Assembly: GCA_963778385.1 (NCBI GenBank)
Contig: CAVZUA010000056.1
Location: 248,001 to 312,000 of the forward strand
Direction of reading: 5' to 3'
DNA: 64,000 nt
Source of the DNA: DATARH01 sp963778385
GTDB taxonomy: Bacteria > Pseudomonadota > Alphaproteobacteria > ATCC43930 > CGMCC-115725
Below the pieces are notes generated by a model. It saw nothing but the letters and a program-made list of their open reading frames with translations. It did no database searches and was not told the origin of the DNA. How positions within the stretch are numbered: position 1 is the stretch's first letter; each line of letters begins with the position of its first letter. Positions 1-8,732 of the stretch are shown in pieces. Both the position numbers and the translations under genes were made by a program.

Positions 1-115
1 CTTGCGGCGGGCGCGGGTGCCTTGCAAGATGCTTTAAACCGCGCGCTCCATCCAAGCGGACGACTGACCGCGCGGGCGTTGAGAAGAACTTTTTTCTTCT
101 AACGGGAGCAGTGCG

Positions 116-493
116 ATGAATAAGAAACCTGCTGTTTTATTGGTGAGCGGACTGCTGTTCGCCTGTGCGCCGCCACCGCCTCCGCAACCTGCGGCAGCCC
201 CGGCCCCCGCAGCCCCCGCCGCGGCTCCGGCGCCGGCGCCAGCTCCGGTCAACCATTTCGTCAGCATTCAGGGAGCGCGGTGCGGCGCGTTGCTGGCGCT
301 GCAGCCCGACGATCGCCAGGATGCGTCGATGTTCTACGTCGGCTATTCGGTGCGGCGCTTCGGCTCCGGCGCGATCAATGTCGGGATGGTCCCCAGCATC
401 ATCAGCGTCGCGCTCAGTTATTGCGAAGCCGAGCCCAACCGGACTGTCGCCAGCGCGTTTAATGAGGCCTACGTAGAGATGCGATGGTGGTGA
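116..493 (+). CDS. HdeA-like periplasmic lipoprotein
   Basis: Predicted 125-residue envelope lipoprotein. Residues 1-17 form a lipoprotein signal with lipobox LFAC (Cys17). Residues 18-45 are a Pro/Ala-rich tether, and the rest is a small globular domain with two cysteines (Cys56, Cys103). The spacing around CGALLAL, a DD pair, FY-GY and YCEAEP resembles HdeA/HdeB acid-stress chaperones, in which two cysteines form a disulfide. A GGGAG ribosome site lies just before the ATG. The HdeA assignment is by pattern recall and is moderate; the lipoprotein nature is seen directly. It has no obvious operon partner. Confidence 0.7.
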   Translation: MNKKPAVLLVSGLLFACAPPPPPQPAAAPAPAAPAAAPAPAPAPVNHFVSIQGARCGALLALQPDDRQDASMFYVGYSVRRFGSGAINVGMVPSIISVALSYCEAEPNRTVASAFNEAYVEMRWW

Positions 494-511
494 CCGGGTT
501 TTCGGTGCGCC

Positions 512-943
512 ATGGAGGAAAAAGGCCAAATGTGGCTGATCCGCCGAGAGCAGTACCGTAAGCAGTCTGGAATGGCCGCGCGAAGGGGTACGGCAGTTCC
601 AAGACAGCCCGAGACTATCTACGAAGGCCCGCACGAGGCGACCATCTACCTCCGAACAACAGGCTATGTTCGATTGGGCTTCAGCGATCCGCTCGGCCAG
701 CAGCGCAAATTCGGCCTGCTGCTCGACCTGGTCGAGCCGCTCGCGCAGCTGCTCGGCCAGACGCACCGGGTCGATCGGCTCGCTAATGACGGGCTGGCCA
801 GGTGGAGAAAGATGGTCCGCCCCACAATTCATCTGGATACCAGGTGTTTGGGCGCTGATCATGCGTTAGCAAATCTCCACCTGCCCCCACAGTCGTTAAG
901 GTGGAAGAAATTCAAGCCCAATGAACCGAGGGAGGCCGCACCG
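512..943. other. Intergenic stretch without a convincing gene
   Basis: No ORF with a ribosome site and protein-like composition was found. A minus-strand frame around 640-800 encodes a short charged helix-like segment (LAEQLRERLDQVEQQ) inside a longer frame that runs across the HdeA-like gene. It could be a chance frame or a remnant. The upstream region of the next gene lies at its right end. Confidence 0.4.
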
Positions 944-1447
944 ATGACTCAATGTCGGCTCTACATGGCGCCGATCGCCTTGATCGGGTTGATGGCTACA
1001 CCGGCGCCGGCCGCCCCAGCTCTGTCGAATGGCGCTATGACGCGCATTATCGCTGTAGCGCCAGCGGAGAGGATAGATGCGCCGCTGGTGCTCGTGCGCG
1101 GCGGCGGCGGCGGTGGTCGGGGCGGTGGCGGCGGTGGCGGGGCGCGCAGTGGCGGCGGGAATGCCGGCGGCGGGGCTAGCCGAGGCGGAGGAAGTTGGAG
1201 TGGGGTATCCGGGGGTAACCGCGCTAACGTCAACAGCAGCAACGTCAACCGCGGGAACATCAACACCGGCAATGTCAACGTCAACCGAAACGTCAACGTC
1301 TCCGGCACGGGTTATGGTGGATCAGGTTGGGGTGGCGTCGCAGCCGGCGTCGCGGTAGGAGCGGTAGTCGGTGCTGCCGCTGCCAACACGACGGCCCCGG
1401 CAGCTCCATCTTGCCCATACCCAAATTACCCGAACTGTGGGCTTTGA
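944..1447 (+). CDS. Secreted Gly-rich and Asn-repeat protein
   Basis: The 167-residue protein has a Sec signal peptide (about residues 1-25, ending PAPAAPA), a very glycine-rich central segment, and a run of NVN/NIN-type repeats (about residues 95-125). It ends with a hydrophobic Gly/Ala helix (GGVAAGVAVGAVVGAAAA) and a short Cys-containing tail. The start at 944 is chosen because GGGAGG precedes it and the signal peptide begins there, although the frame is open further upstream. Low-complexity Gly/Asn proteins of this kind are common in the alphaproteobacterial envelope. No enzymatic function is visible. Confidence 0.7.
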   Translation: MTQCRLYMAPIALIGLMATPAPAAPALSNGAMTRIIAVAPAERIDAPLVLVRGGGGGGRGGGGGGGARSGGGNAGGGASRGGGSWSGVSGGNRANVNSSNVNRGNINTGNVNVNRNVNVSGTGYGGSGWGGVAAGVAVGAVVGAAAANTTAPAAPSCPYPNYPNCGL

Positions 1448-1655
1448 CCGGTTCGCCCTATGCCGCCGCGACCCCAAAGCGGCCGATATGACCCTCGGGC
1501 TACGAGTTACGAAGCGTGCAATCGGCAGAGATCTGGTGGGCCGATGATGGGACGGCTTCGGCTCCGGCCTATAGACCTCCCTTCGCCGCGGTCATTCCTG
1601 GTAGATTGTCGCGGCCAATTCAACCGTTGCGATACGCCAGCGCGGGGAGGGAACC

Positions 1656-2366
1656 ATGGACAGCGACATCGGGCGTCGGATTGCCGCCGAGTTCTTCGGG
1701 ACGTTTTGGCTGGTGTTCGGCGGGTGCGGCGCTGCCGTGCTCGCCGCCGGGTTTCCCAATCTCGGGATCGGCTTTCTCGGTGTCGCGTTCGCCTTCGGCC
1801 TGACCGTGCTGACCATGGCCTATGCGGTCGGCCATGTGTCGGGCGGGCATTTCAACCCTGCGGTTACGATCGGCTTGTGGGCGGCCGGTCGTTGCGCCAG
1901 CAGGCATGTCATCCCCTACGTTGTCGCCCAGGTGATCGCGGCGATCGCCGCTGCGGCCGTGCTATGGGTCATCGCGTCGAGCCATGCGGGATGGGTGCCC
2001 GGCGGCTTCGCCTCGAACGGCTACGGCGATCTCAGCCCGGGCAAATACGGACTCGGCGGCTGCTTCCTGATGGAAGTGGTGATGACCTTCTTTTTCCTAT
2101 TCATTATCATCGGCACGACGTCGAAGGGCGCGGCGGTCGGCCTCGCGGGCATCCCGATCGGTCTTTCGCTCACCCTGATCCATTTGGTCTCGATCCCGGT
2201 CACCAACACCTCGGTCAACCCGGCGCGCAGCACCGGGCCGGCGCTGTTCGCCGGCGGTGAGTATGTCGGCCAGCTCTGGTTGTTCTGGGTGGCGCCGATC
2301 GCCGGGGCAGTGATCGCCGGCCTCCTCACGCGCTGGCTGCACGAGCCAGTTTCCGGCGATGCCTAG
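1656..2366 (+). CDS. aqpZ: Aquaporin Z-type water channel
   Basis: A 236-residue inner-membrane major intrinsic protein of normal AqpZ length. Both pore-helix signatures are intact: HFNPAVT (NPA at 67-69) and SVNPARS (NPA at 188-190, Arg191). His176 and the threonine of TNTSVNP fit the narrow water-selective filter of AqpZ rather than a glycerol facilitator. Six membrane spans are evident. The ATG follows GGGAGGGAACC. The gene stands alone; it probably serves osmotic water flux. Confidence 0.95.
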   Translation: MDSDIGRRIAAEFFGTFWLVFGGCGAAVLAAGFPNLGIGFLGVAFAFGLTVLTMAYAVGHVSGGHFNPAVTIGLWAAGRCASRHVIPYVVAQVIAAIAAAAVLWVIASSHAGWVPGGFASNGYGDLSPGKYGLGGCFLMEVVMTFFFLFIIIGTTSKGAAVGLAGIPIGLSLTLIHLVSIPVTNTSVNPARSTGPALFAGGEYVGQLWLFWVAPIAGAVIAGLLTRWLHEPVSGDA

Positions 2367-2533
2367 CACACACCGATGCGGCAGCGGCCGCTTGTGGCGT
2401 GGATCGAAACACGTCATGCAGCGGTGACGCGCTCCACAGATAGGGGCAGCGGCCCGCTCTGCTCTGGTGCCCCCAGTTGAGAGCGAGTAGGCTTCGCTTA
2501 GTTCGCGCGGGTTTACCTCCAAGAGGTCCTCCC

Positions 2534-2707
2534 ATACTTATCCGCCGAATTGTGCTTCTGATCGCGCTCGCCGCAGGTTTTGCTACCGCGCCATTGTCGG
2601 GCGCGAACGCGCAGTACTACGGGCCTTGCTCTTTTCCGCTGGCGTGGCCGTTTTGCGCGGCAGGTGCAATCGTCGGCACCGCTGTGAAGCTCGTAGCGCG
2701 CATGTAG
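2534..2707 (+). CDS. Small secreted protein, start codon uncertain
   Basis: The reading frame encodes a short signal peptide (RRIVLLIALAAG, cleavage near SGANA) followed by YYGPCSFPLAWPFCAAGAIVG. This pattern of two cysteines and a Gly/Ala helix is common in small secreted alphaproteobacterial proteins. The natural start position after AAGAGG reads ATA (2534) rather than ATG, so the gene may be inactivated or may use GTG at 2552. A minus-strand frame overlaps this interval, but the plus frame is the more protein-like. Confidence 0.45.
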   Translation: MLIRRIVLLIALAAGFATAPLSGANAQYYGPCSFPLAWPFCAAGAIVGTAVKLVARM

Positions 2708-2709
2708 CG

Positions 2710-3216
2710 CGTTCCACGCCGCCGCTTCATCGGCATAAAGCGTGGTTTCCGCCGCGTGCTCGGCGTCGGCGCAGCGCACCAGCTCATCTAGGATGACGAG
2801 GCATTCGGCGAGCCGAGCGTTGATCGTAGCGTAGATTCGCGTGCTCATGGGTGGCCAAATGGAGGCCGCAGAGCGCCACGCTTGATAATTCCGGCCAAAC
2901 AATTGATCAATTGGGTCTGCGATTTCAGCTTGCGGGTGCTGTGGCCGAGGCGCGTTGCCCGAGCGCGGGCGGCGGCGGTTTTGTTAGAGGCCGAAGAGCA
3001 TACGGCCACCATTAGGCCAGGAGCCGGAGAAGCTACCGACGGTCCCTCAGCACCCCGACCGCGCGGGCGCTCATACGGGCTTTTGGGATTTTCGTGTGAG
3101 GGGCGAGTTCTTAGCGCGTCGGCCATCATGCCCAGACCACACAGCGGGCCGAATTTGCCGATAATAAATAACACCCTAATCCGTCGAGGGCGGCAACGGC
3201 ATCGGTCACCCGAAGG
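2710..3216. other. Intergenic region, only dubious frames
   Basis: Both strands hold open frames of about 110-125 codons without ribosome sites and with unconvincing composition. A minus-strand frame starting near 2848 (MSTRIYATINARLAEC) is slightly protein-like but runs over the small secreted gene on the other strand. I see no repeat or RNA gene here. Confidence 0.35.
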
Positions 3217-3402
3217 TCAAGAGACGGGATTGGGTGAGCATCCGGTACGTTGCCGGTAGCTTTCCGCGGCCACCCAGGCATCGTAGGAGAGCGCCCGCAG
3301 CATCACTATGGCTGGTGCGGCCTCGCCATTGCGTTGCGCCAGCAACATCAGTTCGCGGGCAGCGTCCAGATCGCGCAGCAATTGGTTGAATTGAGCATCC
3401 AT
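3217..3402 (-). CDS. Small hypothetical protein
   Basis: A 61-residue frame beginning MDAQFNQLLRDLDAARELML. It is helical and acidic at the N-terminus and ends TGCSPNPVS. Composition is more protein-like than the surrounding frames. The upstream in-frame extension to 3546 lacks such composition, so the internal ATG was chosen. It lies divergent to the mucR gene, about 155 bp away. No family recognised. Confidence 0.45.
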   Translation of the reverse strand: MDAQFNQLLRDLDAARELMLLAQRNGEAAPAIVMLRALSYDAWVAAESYRQRTGCSPNPVS

Positions 3403-3557
3403 GGGACAGCGTCGCCCCAGAAAATGGCGTGTGGATAAGTTGGGCTGGTTCTGAATAAATTCAACCGGTCTTTGCCTACCGCGAGCTACCAATGGTTGAG
3501 AAAGGTGATTGGCGCCGAGAACCGAATAAGCACGCGGAACACGCATAGGGGACGGTC

Positions 3558-3953
3558 ATGAAGGATCTAGTCACCGAGATTGTTGCGGCCTACGTTCGGA
3601 ACAATGCGATTGCGATCGACCAATTGCCCGCTCTGATAACGACCGTCGCCGAGTTTCTTGCCGGTCTTGGGCAAGGGCAGCCGTCTTCACCGCCAGAGCC
3701 GCTCAGACCTGCTATTGCCATCCGCCGGAGCGTCACGCCCGACGCCGTCATCTGCCTGGATTGTGGTCATATGGCACAGATGCTGAAACGCCACCTGTCG
3801 AACGCGCATAAACTGACGGTCGATGATTACAAAGCGAAGTGGTCCCTGCCGTCAGACTATCCCATAGTTGCCCCGAACTATGCGGCGCGTCGATCGGCGC
3901 TCGCCAAGTCATCCGGGTTTGGGACACGCAATAGCCGCCGCGGGAAGAGCTAA
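3558..3953 (+). CDS. MucR/Ros family zinc-finger transcriptional regulator (copy 1)
   Basis: A 131-residue DNA-binding protein of the MucR/Ros family, known in alphaproteobacteria as a global regulator of envelope, motility and symbiosis genes. The C2H2-like finger is visible as CLDCGHMAQMLKRHLSNAH, followed by the family region MTVDDYKAKW-like (LTVDDYKAKWSL), YPIVAPNYAARRS and a basic tail. A GGGGAC site precedes the ATG. A second copy lies at 11342, sharing the N-terminal EIVAAYV and DQLPALITTV segments. Confidence 0.93.
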   Translation: MKDLVTEIVAAYVRNNAIAIDQLPALITTVAEFLAGLGQGQPSSPPEPLRPAIAIRRSVTPDAVICLDCGHMAQMLKRHLSNAHKLTVDDYKAKWSLPSDYPIVAPNYAARRSALAKSSGFGTRNSRRGKS

Positions 3954-4156
3954 AGAACGAAGAGGTTTCGTTGCGGATAGCCGAGCACCGTCGGACGCAT
4001 TAACATGCGCGGTGTCTTTAAGGCGGGGGACACATCGTCCGGCGTAGCGCCAAGGCTGATCGCGCGTTCCACGAGTTGATGCCCGATCACGATCAAGTCT
4101 TCGGCAATTTCGCGATCTTCGATAAAAAATACCCTGGACCACCCGATTATAGGTTG
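3950..4156 (-). pseudogene. Small conserved-looking ORF fragment without a start codon
   Basis: The minus strand reads WSRVFFIEDREIAEDLIVIG, then HQLVERAISLGATPDDVSP and a tail GYPQRNLFVL before TAG. This is clearly protein-like, but the frame has no ATG/GTG between the upstream TAA and this segment. It is probably the 3' part of a small gene. Its stop codon overlaps the stop of the convergent mucR gene by a few bases. No family name is assigned. Confidence 0.45.
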
Positions 4157-4390
4157 ATTAGTTTAATGCTTAGTGCTTTTCAGGTTGATGTAATTTTGAA
4201 CGTCCGCGCTAGCGCGGAGTTACCGTAGCGTCGGTCACAGGTGATCTCGTCGCCTACCAAGTCTGTTACATTAATCTGTCTCAATCACTCGATTGCCTGT
4301 GCTCGTAGTGCGGGATAGGGTTCGTGTGAGCATAACTGAGCGGAGCTTATGAACTTCACGAGACCAATGCATTTGTAGGAGGGCCAAGAC
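4157..4390. other. AT-richer intergenic and leader region
   Basis: About 230 bp, visibly less GC-rich than its surroundings, containing the presumed promoter of the secreted protein at 4391. I see no ORF or strong hairpin. Confidence 0.35.
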
Positions 4391-4777
4391 ATGACGCCGA
4401 AATTCGTATCTGGTGCGCTCACGGCCATTTGGCTCACATTAATGGCCCCGCATATCGCCCAGGCACAGTCGCCTACCGCTTTTGACGGGACCTACCAGGG
4501 TGTCTCAAATGCGGCATCCGGCAGCGGTCCAAATTGTAGTGTCTTTGCTCCCGTTCCCCGACCGCTGACGATCCAAAACGGTGTCGCCAAGTTCGATGGC
4601 GGGCTGAAAGGAGCCACTGCATTTCAAGGCAATGTGACCCCGCAAGGTGCCTTCACGATGAAGGACAACCTCGCCAACACCATAACCGGCAGGATTGAAT
4701 CCGGCGGGAAGGCCACCGCAGGCATCCACATGGGTGAGAGCAATTGTGTCCTCACAGCCGTCTGGCAGAAGTCATAA
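4391..4777 (+). CDS. Secreted hypothetical protein, beta-rich
   Basis: 128 residues with a clear Sec signal peptide (cleavage near AQAQ, residue 25) and a mature domain of short beta-type segments: FDGTYQGVS, PLTIQNGVAKFDG, GAFTMKD and TITGRIESGGKATAG. Two cysteines (in PNCSVF and SNCVLT) could pair. TAGGAGGGCC precedes the ATG. Similar small periplasmic proteins occur widely in Rhizobiales-type genomes. Function unknown. It is followed 41 bp later by a small secreted protein on the same strand, so co-transcription is plausible. Confidence 0.75.
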   Translation: MTPKFVSGALTAIWLTLMAPHIAQAQSPTAFDGTYQGVSNAASGSGPNCSVFAPVPRPLTIQNGVAKFDGGLKGATAFQGNVTPQGAFTMKDNLANTITGRIESGGKATAGIHMGESNCVLTAVWQKS

Positions 4778-4818
4778 CGCGCCCCGAAGGGTGCTGCATC
4801 TCCGTGAAGGAAAAGCAC

Positions 4819-5064
4819 ATGACATCGAAACTCATCACGATCATCGGATCGTCCATGCTCGTTTTTGGCATGGTCGTCGGCATACCAAGTTCGACGAAGG
4901 CAGAGACCGTCAAGGTGACGAATGACGGGTCTTTTGTTCTCGCCCAAACCAACGGGATGGAACGACGCCAAGACCGCCGGGACACCCGCCAGGACTGCCG
5001 TCAGGATAATGGGGCTGTTGGGCAGGACAAGCGCAACTGCAAACAGCAAGGCCGTCAGAATTAG
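4819..5064 (+). CDS. Small secreted Asp/Arg/Gln-rich protein (paralogue A)
   Basis: 81 residues: a signal peptide (about 1-28, ending TKAE), a short spacer ending FVLAQTNG, and a highly charged tail DRRDTRQDCRQDNGAVGQD followed by KRNCKQQGRQN. Two cysteines flank the NGAVG core. GAAGGAAAAG precedes the ATG at 4819. The gene at 8458 encodes a close paralogue with the same tail. No family function is known to me. It lies just downstream of another secreted protein gene. Confidence 0.72.
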   Translation: MTSKLITIIGSSMLVFGMVVGIPSSTKAETVKVTNDGSFVLAQTNGMERRQDRRDTRQDCRQDNGAVGQDKRNCKQQGRQN

Positions 5065-5230
5065 GGGGTATACGGGTCCGGCCTAGACTCCTTCGACCAA
5101 CGCGGGATCAGCTTGCCGGTTGCGTCGACGGGGGGCGGCGGTTCTGAGCCGACCCTTGCCGGGTGGCCAAGAGTCGCTCGCGGCGCTGAGCCGCCTTTGC
5201 CGCGGTCGTCCCGCCAGCATGCGGGCGGGA

Positions 5231-5374
5231 TTAATTTCCAAATGCGCTTGCCGGCACCGCGACATTGGCTTTCGCCGCAGCGCCGACGTTGATGCCGATC
5301 ACCGCCCAACTCCCATCTTGCCGCATCAGCAACGGGCCGCCGCTGGTGCCGCGGGTCCCATCGCAGTCGTCAGT
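5231..5374 (-). pseudogene. 3' fragment of a trypsin-like (S1) serine protease
   Basis: The minus strand reads TDDCDGTRGTSGGPLLMRQD, then WAVIGINVGAAAKAN and ASAFGN before TAA. DCDGTRGTSGGPLL is the active-site serine region of secreted trypsin-like proteases. The frame is closed by TAG immediately upstream, so the His and Asp catalytic parts are gone. The remnant abuts, head to head, the 3' fragment of a Crp-type regulator on the other strand. Confidence 0.75.
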
Positions 5375-5722
5375 CTACGGGACCTTTCCGATGCCCGAGC
5401 GCACAACACTCTGCTCGGGAGGCCGGCTCTGGTGCGCGTGGTGGGTTTCTTGCTCGATTTAGCCGCACGCCGCGGCGCAGCGACGCTGCTCCAGTTGCCG
5501 ATGCCACGCATCGACATCGCCGACTATCTCGGGCTGAGCGTGGAATCGGTATGCCGGATCCTGTCGCGCCTGTCGGAGCTTCACCTCATCGCGCGACCCA
5601 ACGTGCATCAGGTCGAGTTTATCGACATCCACGCACTCGAAACGATTTTCCTGGAAGGCTTTGGTTCGAAATTCGGCTGCTGCTACGGATCCAGGAGGCG
5701 GCGTTCCAGTAGGCCGTCGTAA
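5375..5722 (+). pseudogene. 3' fragment of a Crp/Fnr-family regulator
   Basis: Only the end of the dimerisation helix (LLGRPALVRVVGFLLDLAAR) and the winged helix-turn-helix remain: MPRIDIADYLGLSVESVCR and ILSRLSELHLI, the typical Fnr/FixK recognition region. The cyclic-nucleotide/Fe-S sensor half is missing; upstream codons in this frame encode antisense of the protease remnant. The C-terminal tail FGCCYGSRRRRSSRPS looks non-native. Not expected to work as a regulator. Confidence 0.7.
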
Positions 5723-5872
5723 CCCGGTTATTGGGCTGGCTTTGGTCTCACGAGATCGATATGGAGCGAATCACGATCCCCGAGCTTCCTCGGGTTCGGG
5801 CATGCAAGGGCGGGAACCGGCGTATGATGGAGGTTCCGTCGGCACTCGACTGATCTGGTGGCTCCGCGCTGC

Positions 5873-7166
5873 ATGAAACGTCTGATCGCGGCTCTCGCCG
5901 CTGCGCTCTTCGTCCTGCCGCTTGGGCAGGACGCCGATGCCGCGCCAACCAGCCCAGCCGAGACGTACAGCGTACTCAACCTTTTCGGCGACGTATTCGA
6001 ACTGGTGCGCAACGATTACGTCGATGCAGTCAGCGACGAGACCCTGATCGACGGCGCGATCAAAGGCATGCTGACCTCGCTTGATCCCCACTCCAGCTAC
6101 CTTAATGCGAGGGATCTCGGAGAACTAAGGGCCGAGAGCCAGGGTGAGTTCGCTGGGGTTGGGATCGAGGTCTCGATAGAGAACGGCCTCATTAAGGTGG
6201 TGTCGCCCATCGACAACACGCCGGCGGCGCGCGCCGGGCTGAAGCCGGGGGATCTCATTACCCACTTCGATGGCCGGCCGGTGCAGAAGCTGACCCCCTC
6301 GGAGATGACCGCAGCGATGCGTGGCCGAGAGAATAGCGAGGTCACGCTGACGATCCAGCGCGGGGCGCGCGCCCCATTCGATGTCAAGCTGGTACGCGCG
6401 ATGATCAGGATTCAGTCGGTGCGATCGCGTATGGAGGGCGACAGCATTGGCTATATCCGCATTACCACTTTCGACACGAAGACTGATGTTGAACTCAACG
6501 ACGCAATGAAGAATTTGAAGCAGCAGGCCGGCAGCAAGCTGGCGGGGATTGTGCTCGATCTGCGCAACAATCCCGGCGGGCTGTGATCAGGCCGTAGCCG
6601 TATCCGATGCCTTTCTTGAAAAGGGCGAGATCGTCTCGACGCGCGGCCAGCACGCTGACGACGCAAAACGCTACAATGCGCGCCCGGATGATATCACCGG
6701 CGGGCTGCCGATGGTCGTGCTGATCAATGGCGGTTCCGCCTCGGCCTCGGAGATCGTTGCCGGCGCCTTGCAGGATCAGCATCGGGCGATCCTTCTGGGC
6801 ACCCGATCCTTCGGTAAAGGCTCGGTACAGACGATCATCTCGCTGCCCGGCCATGGCGCGATGCGCCTGACGACGGCGCGGTATTACACGCCGTCGGGCC
6901 GATCGATCCAGGCCAAGGGGATCGATCCTGATATCGTAGTCGAGGTTGCGACGATCGAGCATCCGGCGGGCTATGCCGGCGCGTCCGCCGAGAAGACCGA
7001 TGACGGCGCGGACGATGCCGACAATGCACGCGATCAGGCGACGGTCGATCCGTCGGTCATCGGCACGGCAGACGATTATCAGTTGGCGCGCGCCGTCGGC
7101 ATGATGCGCGGCATTTCGCTGCTTAATGCACGGGTTGAGAACCGAGCACGCGCTGCGACGAGGTGA
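5873..7166 (+). pseudogene. ctpA: C-terminal processing protease CtpA-like, frameshifted
   Basis: A periplasmic S41 peptidase split over two frames. The first part (5873-6586) has a signal peptide (about 1-23), the MLTSLDPHSSYL region, a PDZ domain (GEFAGVGIEV to PGDLITHFDG) and ends LDLRNNPGGL followed by TGA. The second part continues in another frame from DQAVAVSDAFL and holds the catalytic serine (INGGSASASEI) and lysine (RSFGKGSVQ). At the break, ctg-t-gatcag suggests two bases lost or one gained. The start at ATG 5873 gives a normal signal peptide. Otherwise the length is near that of CtpA. It could be a sequencing error. Confidence 0.88.
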
Positions 7167-7697
7167 AAAACCTCTTTGCCGCTGTAGACGCCGATAAGCG
7201 CGTTGGCAGGTCGGCGACGAGATAATCGACAATATCATCACAGTCTATTCCGTCACCGCCGACCGGCTGGTCCGGCGGGTGGTGCGGGCGATATCTTGGG
7301 CAATTGTCAGTTTGGTGGTTTTGCTTCGCTCCACCGCAACCGGTTATTTGGTGCTAGTAGCCGTATTGCGGCGTAACCGTCCACACCCCCGGCGATTGCT
7401 GGGTGTCGGTGTTATAAGAGCGGCAAATTCGATCCCCTCAATTCTCCCCATCGTCTCATAACCCTGGCAATCTGTGGCGCGGCCGCTTGCTACCCAACCT
7501 CGCCGCTGCGAGGCCGCTGGTCGTTGACTGCCGGGCGACGGCCTGACCCGCGGGTCATTTATCGAACGCGGTCAACGGTTCGTGGAAGCACTTCACGCCG
7601 ATTGCGATCTCCTACCCCAAGTGCATCGCGTGCACCGGTGGATGACGCCTTGGTTGAGCTACCGTATGGTGAGGGTTGAAACCTCCCGGGGGCCGCG
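7167..7697. other. Intergenic region with possible remnants
   Basis: No complete gene is supported. A plus-strand frame near 7215-7320 reads IITVYSVTADRLVRRVVR, and a minus-strand frame near 7350-7440 reads DRICRSYNTDTQQSPGVWTV before a stop. Both are short, lack starts and may be decayed ends of small genes. Confidence 0.35.
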
Positions 7698-7955
7698 ATG
7701 TCTTCTCGTTATTTGAAAATGTGGGCGTTGATTTGCCTGCTGGGGCTCGGTGCGGCCTTTGAGTTGGTTAAATATGGAAATCCGTTCGGTTCGATTTTCG
7801 ACGCTTTTCCGTCTGACCTAAGCCAGCAGGAAGCGCTGCGACGCTGCGACAATATTAGCACGAGTTTCTCGCGATTTTTTGTGCGTGATCGAGAAATGTG
7901 CTTCCGCACGATGATTCCCGCAGTGACGGTGATGGATCGCCCGAACGCTTACTGA
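7698..7955 (+). CDS. Small membrane-anchored hypothetical protein
   Basis: 85 residues with one hydrophobic N-terminal segment (MWALICLLGLGAAFELV) that may be a signal anchor, then a soluble part with two cysteines (RRCDN and EMCFR). The ATG is preceded by CTCCCGGGGG. No recognised domain and no neighbours suggesting a function. Confidence 0.5.
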   Translation: MSSRYLKMWALICLLGLGAAFELVKYGNPFGSIFDAFPSDLSQQEALRRCDNISTSFSRFFVRDREMCFRTMIPAVTVMDRPNAY

Positions 7956-8457
7956 TGCAGCCAAGCCTTAACGGGGCGGAAGCGCTCCCCCCTCGCGTTC
8001 GACCTCGGTGGCTGGTCGGCTTCCCCCTCGATAGTCCACCGCCGTTTCTACAATCTGACCGCTTCCAGCCCGACGAGATCGAACATCAACCGGCCGAGAT
8101 CGAATAACGCATTGTGGGGGCTCCAACGCCGGATGTAGTGGTAGTCGAAACCGCAGCGACCGGCGAATAGTCACGTCGCGCCATCGCAACCGAGCTGGAG
8201 GCCGGTCGAGTTGGCGATGCCCTTCAACCGGGCAGTGACCTTGCAAGGCGCGGCGTCGAGACATGATGACCCTCAGCCGCCGCGCCTCCCCAGCCCTTGC
8301 GCGACGCTTGGATCGGTGACCATAATGCCTTCGTGGCTTCCGATGGTTGTTCGTTCGGGGGAACTGATCGGTTGTGCCTAACCGCAGTCGATGACGCCAA
8401 GAAACTACAATTGCAGATGAATGTAGTCGCAACTTGCCCCCGAAGGAGGACCAAGAC
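7956..8457. other. Intergenic region with a possible decayed minus-strand gene
   Basis: On the minus strand one frame reads APCKVTARLKGIANSTGLQL then, after an in-frame TGA, LFAGRCGFDYHYIRRWSPHN and LFDLGRLMFDLVGLEAV before a stop near 8050. The segments look protein-like but are short and interrupted, so this may be a degraded gene of unknown type. The right end holds the leader of the next gene. Confidence 0.35.
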
Positions 8458-8718
8458 ATGGCATCAAGATTTACCGCTAGATCGTTGATGATCATTAGAT
8501 CGTCCATGCTGATCTTCGGCACAGTCGTCGTCATGTCCATCCCGGCGAACGCAGAAACTGCCAAGGTGACGGGTGAGGCGGCATCAACCCACCAGTCTTT
8601 CGTTATAGCCCAAACCAACGGACAGGACCGTCGGGACAACCGGCAGGATTGCCGTCAAGACAATGGGGCCGTCGGCGCGGACAAGCGCGACTGCAAACAG
8701 AATGGGCGCCAGAATTAG
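8458..8718 (+). CDS. Small secreted Asp/Arg/Gln-rich protein (paralogue B)
   Basis: 86 residues: a signal peptide (about 1-32, ending ANAE), then FVIAQTNG and the tail DRRDNRQDCRQDNGAVGAD followed by KRDCKQNGRQN. This matches paralogue A at 4819 almost residue for residue in the tail, including both cysteines. A strong AAGGAGG precedes ATG 8458. Conservation between the copies is high in the exported part and lower in the signal, which argues for a real secreted function. Not recognised as a named family. Confidence 0.75.
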   Translation: MASRFTARSLMIIRSSMLIFGTVVVMSIPANAETAKVTGEAASTHQSFVIAQTNGQDRRDNRQDCRQDNGAVGADKRDCKQNGRQN

Positions 8719-8732
8719 TTGCGGCTCTGCCG

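Noticed and set aside
137..862. Long minus-strand frame opposite the HdeA-like gene
   Set aside because: It runs antisense through the well-supported lipoprotein gene, with Arg/Pro-rich composition; only a short helical segment looked protein-like.
512..943. N-terminal extension of the Gly/Asn-rich secreted protein
   Set aside because: The extension has no signal or coding character, while the internal ATG at 944 has a ribosome site and starts a signal peptide.
2513..2848. Minus-strand small protein MSTRIYATIN..
   Set aside because: Overlaps a more convincing secreted plus-strand frame and has no ribosome site.
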